A stretch of 13,312 bases of DNA. Source: an uncultured Kineosporia sp. GTDB taxonomy: Bacteria > Actinomycetota > Actinomycetes > Actinomycetales > Kineosporiaceae. Location: assembly GCA_937859855.1 (NCBI GenBank), contig CALMAR010000048.1:1-13312 (forward strand). Direction: 5' to 3'. The notes beneath the pieces were generated by a model. The model was given only the letters and a program-made list of their open reading frames with translations, did not search any database and was not told where the DNA came from. A program made the position numbers and the translations under genes. Below, one piece after another: positions 7,275-12,580 of the stretch. The stretch's first letter is position 1; each line of letters begins with the position of its first letter.

Positions 7275-8129
7275 ATGACCACTGCCTCGTCAGCGAATCT
7301 GAAGCCGGATGCCGGTCTGCTCGACGCGATGCCCTGGATCACGTACCTACGTGAATTCCGCCACCGGGCCGTGATCTCGATGGGCGCAGTGCTGGCCGGA
7401 ACGGTCATCTCGTTCACGTTCCATCCGGCCATACTCCGTGCTCTCACTCAGCCGTACTGCCAGTTGCCCAGCCATTTTCGGCTACTTCAGGGCCGTTGCA
7501 CACTCATCGTCACCGGGGTGCTGGACGCCTTCAAATTGACCCTCACTCTGTCTCTCTACGCGGGCGTCGTACTGTCCTCCCCGGTGTGGCTGTACCAGGC
7601 ATGGCGTTTCATCACTCCAGCGCTGCACCGGCATGAGCGCCGGTACGCTCTCACGTTCGCCGGGCTATCAGTTGGCTTGTTCTGCGCTGGATGTGCTTTC
7701 GCCTACAGCACCATGTCGCGGGGGTTAGAGTTCCTGCTCGGTTTTGCCACTGGCGGGGTCGCGCCGCTTCTCAGCTTCAACAGTTACCTGGCCTTCATCA
7801 CCGCCATGGTGCTGGTTTTCGGTGTTTCGTTCGAGCTTCCGTTACTCATCATCATGCTGAACCTGGCCGGCGTTCTGCCCGCTGTTCGCCTGCGGCGCTG
7901 GAGCCGCTACATCGTCTTCGGCATCGTCGTCTTCGCCGCCGGAGCGACGCCGAGCCAGGATCCCTTCACCATGCTGGCGCTGGTCCTCCCGCTCTGTGTC
8001 CTCTTCGGCCTGGCCTGGGGTGTTGCGGCCATGCATGACCGAAGAGCAGCCCGGCAGCGGATGTTCGGTGGTCTCGGCGCTGTAGCGGACATCCCCTCAT
8101 CCGACCCGGGCCATCCGCCCAGCCCATAG
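7275..8129 (+). CDS. tatC: Sec-independent translocase subunit TatC
   Basis: A 284-residue multi-spanning membrane protein and the signal-peptide receptor of the Tat system. Six hydrophobic segments are visible. Conserved elements include the N-terminal YLREFRHR block with E27, matching the usual HLxELRxR; LSSPVWLYQAWRFITPAL (100-117); HERR with E121; FELP (186-189), matching the conserved periplasmic glutamate; and TPSQDP (225-230). The N-terminal block departs from consensus (Tyr for His, Phe for Leu) but keeps the Glu and Arg residues. Two cysteines in the first periplasmic loop look normal for actinobacterial TatC. The ATG has CGGAGG at 7264-7269 with five-base spacing. It follows tatA closely and precedes a gene encoding a Tat-signal protein, so it very likely exports that neighbour. 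Confidence 0.95.
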   Translation: MTTASSANLKPDAGLLDAMPWITYLREFRHRAVISMGAVLAGTVISFTFHPAILRALTQPYCQLPSHFRLLQGRCTLIVTGVLDAFKLTLTLSLYAGVVLSSPVWLYQAWRFITPALHRHERRYALTFAGLSVGLFCAGCAFAYSTMSRGLEFLLGFATGGVAPLLSFNSYLAFITAMVLVFGVSFELPLLIIMLNLAGVLPAVRLRRWSRYIVFGIVVFAAGATPSQDPFTMLALVLPLCVLFGLAWGVAAMHDRRAARQRMFGGLGAVADIPSSDPGHPPSP

Positions 8130-8415
8130 TCAGCCGCCAGCCGCGGACCAGCGCAGCCAGCCCGTTGTCGCGGGCGGGCTCCGTCAGTGCACCAAGAATC
8201 ACCCACCGCAGCAGTCCCGCTTGCTTCCCAAACAGCTGAACCCGAGAACCGAGGACGTCATGACTATCAACGGTGTGGTCTGGGGGCGGGCATCTGGCCG
8301 CTGGCCCAGCACTGGCCCCGCTCCGTGAAGGACAACCTCGCAGCCGGTCGCTCATAGCTACCCATCGATCCCGTTCCGATCCATTCGATTCGACCAAATC
8401 CAAGGAGTCACAACG
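8130..8415 (+). other. Intergenic region between tatC and the ferritin-like gene
   Basis: Holds 286 bases without a convincing gene. A hairpin AGCCCG / CGGGCT (8159-8180) could end the tatAC transcript, and the ferritin-like gene may have its own promoter in the AT-richer part (about 8352-8400), but no clear -35/-10 pair is visible. A 22-codon frame starts at ATG 8260 behind CGAGGA; an overlapping frame then reads GIWPLAQHWPRSVKDNLAAG to a TAG at 8355-8357. A G-rich stretch (8281-8290) sits between them. Whether this is a small broken gene is unclear. Confidence 0.45.
8159..8180 (+). terminator. Possible terminator hairpin after tatC
   Basis: AGCCCG (8159-8164) can pair with CGGGCT (8175-8180) over a ten-base loop that itself contains CGGG, so alternative pairings exist. 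It lies 29 bases past the tatC stop. There is no T tract, and the support is weak. Confidence 0.25.
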
Positions 8416-9327
8416 ATGTTCGGAAAGAAGCTCGTCACCGAAATGATCACCCGAAGCGCCGAGAACGACACTGACCGGCGGCGCTTCCTGCAGAGCGCGG
8501 GAGCACTGGGTCTCGGTGTACTCGGCGCCAGTGTGCTGCCCGCCGGATCCGCGCTGGCCGACGACGGGCCCAGCGACTCCTCGATCCTGAACTTCGCCCT
8601 GAACCTGGAGTACCTCGAGGCCGAGTTCTACTCCTTCGCCGTCAACGGCACTGGCCTGTCCAGCAGCCTGACCAGCGGCACGGGCACCCAGGGCGGAGTC
8701 ACCGGCGGCAAGAAGGTTCCGTTCAAGACCACACGGATCCGCGACTACGCCCGGGAGATCGCCGGCGATGAACTGGCGCACGTCAAGTTCCTGCGCACAG
8801 CTCTGGGCTCAGCAGCCGTCTCGCAGCCCGCGATCGACATTCAGAACAGTTTCACGGCCGCCGCCCAGGCAGCGGGTCTGATCACCTCGGGCCAGACCTT
8901 CGACCCGTACGCCAGCGAGGACAACTTTCTGCTCGCCGCCTTCCTCTTCGAGGACGTCGGCGTGACCGCGTACAAGGGCGCCGCTCCGCTGATCACCAAC
9001 AAGACCTACCTGGAAGCGGCGGCCGGAATCCTGGCCGTGGAGGCGTACCACGCGGCGACCATCCGCACTCAGCTCGGAGAGAAGGGACTGACCGACCAGA
9101 CCAAGAAGCTGTCGGACGCCCGCGACTCCCTGGATGGCAGCACCGACGACGACCAGGGCATCGGCACGGCGGGCGGCAACAACATCACGCCGACCGACGG
9201 CAATGCAATCGCCTACAGCCGCTCGTACGGACAGGTGCTGAACATCGTCTACCTGAACAGCGCCAGTGTCTCCAAGGGCGGGTTCTTCCCCAAGGGCGTC
9301 AACGGATCGCTCAACACCAGCGCCTGA
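8416..9327 (+). CDS. Tat-exported ferritin-like domain protein (Ferritin_2 / desiccation-related type)
   Basis: A 303-residue exported protein. The N-terminus has a textbook twin-arginine signal: DRRRFLQ (20-26), a hydrophobic stretch (about 28-44) and an AxA site A46-L-A48, giving a mature start near D49. The mature part is a ferritin-like four-helix bundle. Likely di-metal ligands are E65/E68 in NLEYLEAEFY, E119 and H122 in DELAH, E179 in FLFED, and E209 and H212 in VEAYH, i.e. two ExxH motifs plus two further acids. This matches the Ferritin_2 group, which includes plant desiccation-related proteins; its enzymatic role is not settled. The C-terminus (about 235-303) is Asp/Gly/Asn-rich. The ATG has AAGGAG (8402-8407) with eight-base spacing. 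Placement after tatC and before an NRAMP gene suggests metal loading (Mn or Fe) in the cytoplasm before Tat export. Confidence 0.9.
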   Translation: MFGKKLVTEMITRSAENDTDRRRFLQSAGALGLGVLGASVLPAGSALADDGPSDSSILNFALNLEYLEAEFYSFAVNGTGLSSSLTSGTGTQGGVTGGKKVPFKTTRIRDYAREIAGDELAHVKFLRTALGSAAVSQPAIDIQNSFTAAAQAAGLITSGQTFDPYASEDNFLLAAFLFEDVGVTAYKGAAPLITNKTYLEAAAGILAVEAYHAATIRTQLGEKGLTDQTKKLSDARDSLDGSTDDDQGIGTAGGNNITPTDGNAIAYSRSYGQVLNIVYLNSASVSKGGFFPKGVNGSLNTSA

Positions 9328-9336
9328 GGGCGAGCT

Positions 9337-9374
9337 CCGGGGCTGCCGCCGCGCACCAGTGGCGGCAGCTCCGG
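9337..9374 (+). terminator. Strong GC-rich hairpin between ferritin-like gene and mntH
   Basis: CCGGGGCTGCCGCC (9337-9350) pairs with GGCGGCAGCTCCGG (9361-9374) around a ten-base loop: 14 pairs with one G-U wobble. It begins nine bases after the stop codon. No T tract follows, so it may be a non-canonical terminator, an attenuator lowering downstream expression, or a 3' stabilising structure for the ferritin-like mRNA. Confidence 0.55.
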
Positions 9375-9440
9375 GTCCGCCGGTCCCGGCACCACTCATC
9401 GAGCCCCCCGCCCGAGACCGCACCGCATCGGAGACGCCTG

Positions 9441-10730
9441 ATGACTGAAATCCTGGTCCAGCCCTTGAAGGCGCCAGACAACGTGCCTTCGGTGCGTCTG
9501 CCGGCCGTGCACGTCCGGCTCCCTCGCCGCATCCGGGCCGTCACTGCGCTGGGCCCAGCCTTCGTCGCGGCCATTGCTTACGTGGACCCGGGTAACTTCG
9601 CCACCAACTTCCAGGGGGGAGCCAGCTCCGGATACCGGCTGGTCTGGGTGGTTCTGGCCGCCAACCTGGTGGCCATGCCGATCCAGTTCCTCTCGGCCAA
9701 GCTGGGCGTGGTCACCGGCAAGAGCTTGCCCCAGCTGTGCCGTGAAGCACTCCCGGCCGGGCTCTCGGGAGCCATGTGGTTGCAGGCCGAAGTGGTGGCG
9801 ATGGCCACGGATCTGGCCGAATTCGTCGGCGCCGCCATCGGCCTGAATCTTCTGTTCGGGATGCCGCTGCCGCTGGCCGGGGCGATCACGGCCGTGCTCG
9901 CGTTCGTGGTGCTGTCATTGCAGCGGCGCGGCCACCGCCCGTTCGAACTGGCCATCGGCGCCTTGCTGACCTTGATCTGCGCCGGCTTCTGCTACGTCAC
10001 GTTCCGGGTGCCCCCCTCTGCTCACGATGCCGCCAGCGGGCTGATTCCCAGCTTCGGCGGGTCGTCCACGCTGCTGCTAGCGGTCGGCATCATCGGCGCC
10101 ACCGTCATGCCGCACGCCATCTATCTGCATTCGGGTTTGACCAGCAACCGGCTCCGGCTGCAGGACCCGGCCCAGCGGCTGCGGGTACTCCGGCTGGAGC
10201 GCCTCGACATCGCGATCGCGATGGGACTGGCGGGATTGGTGAACCTGAGCATGCTGGTGGTGGCGGCCCGGCTGTTCCATCACGGAGAGAATTCCCCCGC
10301 GCTCAGCCTGGCTGACGTCCATACCGGCCTGGGTGCCATGGTCGGCGGCGGAGCAGCTCTGGCTTTCGCCGCCGCTCTGCTCGCATCGGGCATCTCGTCC
10401 TCCAGCGTGGGAACCGCCGCTGGGCAGATCGTGATGGAGGGCTTCATCGGAGCACGCATTCCGTTGTGGCTGCGCCGGCTGATCACGATGGCCCCGGCCC
10501 TGGTGCTGCTCTGCTCAGGCGTGGATCCCACCAGGGCGCTGGTGCTCAGCCAGGTGATCCTGTCATTCGGCATTCCGTTCGCCTTGACGGCACTGCTGGT
10601 GCTCACCAGCCGGCCACGCCTGATGGGCGAGCATGTGAATGGACCCGTCATGATCATCTTCATGAGTGCCGTGGCCGTGTTGCTGACCGCACTCAACGTG
10701 CTGCTGATCTTCCGGCAGATCAGAAGTTAG
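9441..10730 (+). CDS. mntH: NRAMP-family divalent metal transporter (MntH-like)
   Basis: A 429-residue inner-membrane H+-coupled importer of Mn2+/Fe2+, with about eleven hydrophobic helices. The first-helix motif DPGN (D49, N52) and the sixth-helix motif ATVMPHAIYLHS (A220, M223, H225) supply the family's metal ligands Asp, Asn, Ala and Met. The Met ligand favours Mn2+/Fe2+ over Mg2+, separating it from the Mg-transporting NRAMP relatives. Ala after MPH replaces the Asn common in eukaryotes, but bacterial MntH proteins vary at that position. The ATG has GGAG (9430-9433) with seven-base spacing. It lies 113 bases after the ferritin-like gene, across a strong hairpin, and 12 bases before tatB. 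No MntR site was recognised. Its position points to metal supply for the exported ferritin-like protein. Confidence 0.93.
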   Translation: MTEILVQPLKAPDNVPSVRLPAVHVRLPRRIRAVTALGPAFVAAIAYVDPGNFATNFQGGASSGYRLVWVVLAANLVAMPIQFLSAKLGVVTGKSLPQLCREALPAGLSGAMWLQAEVVAMATDLAEFVGAAIGLNLLFGMPLPLAGAITAVLAFVVLSLQRRGHRPFELAIGALLTLICAGFCYVTFRVPPSAHDAASGLIPSFGGSSTLLLAVGIIGATVMPHAIYLHSGLTSNRLRLQDPAQRLRVLRLERLDIAIAMGLAGLVNLSMLVVAARLFHHGENSPALSLADVHTGLGAMVGGGAALAFAAALLASGISSSSVGTAAGQIVMEGFIGARIPLWLRRLITMAPALVLLCSGVDPTRALVLSQVILSFGIPFALTALLVLTSRPRLMGEHVNGPVMIIFMSAVAVLLTALNVLLIFRQIRS

Positions 10731-10742
10731 GGGTAATCCGTC

Positions 10743-10994
10743 ATGCTCTCGAATTTCGGCTTCGGCGAGATGCTGGTGATCGGCGTCATCGGGCTGTTCC
10801 TGATCGGCCCCGAGCGATTGCCCAAGGCAGCCACGGATCTGGCCAAGCTGATCAAGCAGCTTCGTGCGCTGGCAGATTCAGCGATGTCCGATCTGAAGGC
10901 TGAGCTTCCGCCCGAGCTGACCGAGACCAACCTGAGGAGGCTGCATCCGCGGCGGATCGTCGAGGACGCCTGGCGGGACCGTGACCAGGACTGA
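10743..10994 (+). CDS. tatB: Sec-independent translocase subunit TatB
   Basis: An 83-residue protein with the TatB plan: GFGEM with E9, a membrane helix (about 8-21), a G22-P23 hinge in IGPERLPKAA, an amphipathic helix to about residue 50, then a charged tail. The tail reads DLKAELPPELTETNLRRLHP, close to the tail of actinobacterial TatB (DLKxELGPE...LRxLHPR), which distinguishes it from TatA. TatB forms the signal-receptor complex with TatC. AGGGG (10729-10733) overlaps the mntH stop, with nine bases to the ATG and a 12-base gap to the upstream gene, so it is co-translated with mntH. It is short for TatB but acceptable. With tatA and tatC upstream it completes a TatABC set in one locus. Confidence 0.88.
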   Translation: MLSNFGFGEMLVIGVIGLFLIGPERLPKAATDLAKLIKQLRALADSAMSDLKAELPPELTETNLRRLHPRRIVEDAWRDRDQD

Positions 10995-11019
10995 GGATCG
11001 GACCTACCGCGCCCGGCCC

Positions 11020-11029
11020 TGACATGTCA
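11020..11029. repeat. 10-base palindrome TGACATGTCA
   Basis: A perfect palindrome in the 45-base gap between tatB and the small unknown gene. It could be an operator for the latter, or chance. Confidence 0.3.
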
Positions 11030-11039
11030 ATCTTCGTAG

Positions 11040-11471
11040 GTGACCTCCTGGCCGGATTCGGCGGCCCTCCAGGTCAGGACCGACCTGGAGGACCTGTTGC
11101 GCGCTGCCACCGGCTTCGCCACCAACAAGCTGGCCAAACACGGCGATTTCCCTCCCTTCGCGGCCGGGATCAAGCGGGACGGCGGGATCAAACTGGTCGG
11201 CACCCAATCCGTGATCCCCGAGGACGAAGTGCCGAAAAACCTTGATCTGGAAGCCCTCTGCTGGTCGGCCATGATGCACAAGCGGGATTATCTGTGCGCG
11301 GCGGCCGTGGTCACTCATCCGGCCGGACGTCACGAGATCCAGATCGCCCTGGAACACAACGATGGGGTGGCGCTGACTGTGATGCTCCCGTTCAAGCGCA
11401 CCCGGTTCACCCACACCGTGTCGCTCGGCGATCCGGTGATGACCAGTCGCCCGGCCCAGATCTGGGCCTGA
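11040..11471 (+). CDS. Small conserved-looking protein of unknown function
   Basis: I do not recognise a named family. The 143-residue product is soluble, with no signal or membrane segment. It has an N-terminal helix (TDLEDLLRAATGFATNKLAK), FPPFAAGIKRDGGIKLV, and an alternating-strand C-terminal half (HEIQIALEHNDGVALTVMLPF) suggesting a small alpha/beta fold. Similar small proteins with an EH.DG...LP pattern occur widely as hypotheticals. The start is uncertain. GTG at 11040 has no good Shine-Dalgarno, while TTG at 11097 has TGGAGG (11086-11091) with five-base spacing but would remove the TDLEDL helix start. It lies 45 bases after tatB, so it could be the last gene of that transcript. It converges on the DivIVA-like gene with 16 bases between stops. 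Confidence 0.7.
   Translation: MTSWPDSAALQVRTDLEDLLRAATGFATNKLAKHGDFPPFAAGIKRDGGIKLVGTQSVIPEDEVPKNLDLEALCWSAMMHKRDYLCAAAVVTHPAGRHEIQIALEHNDGVALTVMLPFKRTRFTHTVSLGDPVMTSRPAQIWA
11066..11091 (+). repeat. Perfect 10-base inverted repeat at the start of the small unknown gene
   Basis: CCTCCAGGTC (11066-11075) and GACCTGGAGG (11082-11091) form a perfect ten-pair stem with a six-base loop. The right arm contains GGAGG, a potential ribosome binding site for the TTG at 11097. If translation starts there, the stem would hide that site. If translation starts at 11040, the repeat is simply coding. Confidence 0.6.
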
Positions 11472-11483
11472 ACTCAGATCTGA
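11453..11483. repeat. Two AGATCT-centred palindromes at a convergent gene junction
   Basis: GGCCCAGATCTGGGCC (11453-11468) is a perfect 16-base palindrome and TCAGATCTGA (11474-11483) a perfect 10-base one; their centres are 18 bases apart. They span the end of the small unknown gene and the 16-base gap to the opposing DivIVA-like gene. As RNA, either can fold alone, or the two CAGATCTG cores can pair with each other. A bidirectional terminator is the simplest reading, though T tracts are missing. Confidence 0.5.
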
Positions 11484-11487
11484 CCAT

Positions 11488-12507
11488 TCAGGGGCTGACT
11501 CGGGCCACCTCGACCAACTCGTCGCCGGGCAGGATCAGCACCTGACTCTGCAGCACGGGCAGCGCAGCTGCGAACCGATCAGTGGCCGGATCATCACCCC
11601 GATCGGCCAGCGCCTCCACCTCCCGGTCCGCGCCCAGGCTGGTGATCGTGCGGGCAGGTTCGGCGGCGGCCGAAGCCCCGAGCAATCGGTCGAAATCCCG
11701 GCCGGAGATGTCCAGGGCCGCCTGCAGCGCGGTCCGGCTAACTTTGGCGAAAGTTCGCAGATAGGCGGCCTTGATCTCCAGTTCGGCCCGGGCCCGTCCG
11801 GCGTCCCCGGTCTCCGTGGCCGCCTCCTCGTATTCGTGCAGTGCCAGCTCAGCGGCGTGGTCGGCCCGCCGGTGAGCCCGTATCACGATGTCCTCGTAAC
11901 ACGACCGGGCCACGGCCAGCAGCCGCTTCGCGTCCCCCTGAGCCGCAGCACGCCTCTTCGTGGCGTCCTGCTGGGCATCTCTGAGCACCTCGTTGGCGAT
12001 CGCATCAGCCCGGTCCAGGCGCTGCGCTGCGGCGGCGTCCGCCTCACCGATCCGGCGAGTGACCAGATCGCCGGCCTGCGACAGCAGATCGGCGGCCCGC
12101 TGATCGGCCTGCGCCAGCCGCTCACCAGCCAGCCGGTCCGCTTCACCCAGCCGATTCCTGGCATCGGCCAGACGGCGATCGGCGATCTCCTGCGCTTGGG
12201 TCAGCACCGCCCGGGCCTGAGCAGCCGGTGAGGCAGTGTTCAGCTCCGCCCCCGCCACATCAGGGGACTCGGCGGCCGCGACCGCAGCCCACTGACGCCG
12301 GATATAGCGATGCAGCCGGTCCACCTCCAGCCGCAGATCCTGGATCTGGTCCTGGGCGGCAGCCAGTTCATCGCCGGTCCGCTGCACGAATGTGTCCACT
12401 GCGGCCTCGTCGTACCCGCGATGACCCCAGCCGGTACGGGGAAACTCCGCGGAAGCGATCTCCGGCCGGAAGTGCCAACCGTCGGCGACATCCAGGATCT
12501 CGCTCAC
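11488..12507 (-). CDS. DivIVA-like coiled-coil protein
   Basis: A 339-residue cytoplasmic protein. Residues about 21-66 resemble the DivIVA N-terminal domain (FPRTGWGHRGYDEAAVDTFVQRT, then a leucine-heptad helix to HRYIRR), which in Wag31/DivIVA proteins binds curved membranes at poles or septa. From about 90 to 245 it is an Ala/Arg/Asp/Glu-rich, almost unbroken coiled coil with repeated AD-R-L-A units. The C-terminal 90 residues are less regular and end in LPVLQSQVLILPGDELVEVA. The GTG start has AGGGAGG (plus 12512-12518) four bases upstream. It is not the essential Wag31 by neighbourhood (no ftsZ, sepF or ylmD genes), so it is probably an accessory cytoskeletal or polar-scaffold protein. 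The SpoIIM gene lies upstream on the same strand, with a 73-base gap. Confidence 0.8.
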   Translation of the reverse strand: MSEILDVADGWHFRPEIASAEFPRTGWGHRGYDEAAVDTFVQRTGDELAAAQDQIQDLRLEVDRLHRYIRRQWAAVAAAESPDVAGAELNTASPAAQARAVLTQAQEIADRRLADARNRLGEADRLAGERLAQADQRAADLLSQAGDLVTRRIGEADAAAAQRLDRADAIANEVLRDAQQDATKRRAAAQGDAKRLLAVARSCYEDIVIRAHRRADHAAELALHEYEEAATETGDAGRARAELEIKAAYLRTFAKVSRTALQAALDISGRDFDRLLGASAAAEPARTITSLGADREVEALADRGDDPATDRFAAALPVLQSQVLILPGDELVEVARVSP

Positions 12508-12580
12508 TCTGCCTCCCTGAAAAATGGGATATGACCAATCGTGAGCAAGATATTACTTCAAGTCACATAACGCCAGGTGA
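12508..12580 (-). promoter_or_regulatory. Upstream region of the DivIVA-like gene
   Basis: Seventy-three bases between SpoIIM and the DivIVA-like gene, AT-rich for this genome. Reading on the minus strand there is a TAATAT that could act as a -10 box and a TTGAAG just before it, but no properly spaced -35/-10 pair is clear. The region could hold a separate promoter; read-through from SpoIIM is also possible. Confidence 0.3.

Noticed and set aside
7453..7527. Cysteine pair in the first periplasmic loop of TatC as an unusual disulfide
   Set aside because: Cysteines at these positions are familiar from actinobacterial TatC proteins, so not distinctive.
7966..8781. A 271-codon minus-strand frame spanning the end of tatC, the intergenic region and the start of the ferritin-like gene
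   Set aside because: Both ends overlap secure coding sequence on the other strand, there are no recognisable domains, and its composition is that of a shadow frame.
10098..10137. MPHA in place of MPHN in the NRAMP sixth helix as a lost metal ligand
   Set aside because: The metal ligands are the Ala and Met before it, both present, and bacterial MntH proteins vary at the residue after MPH.
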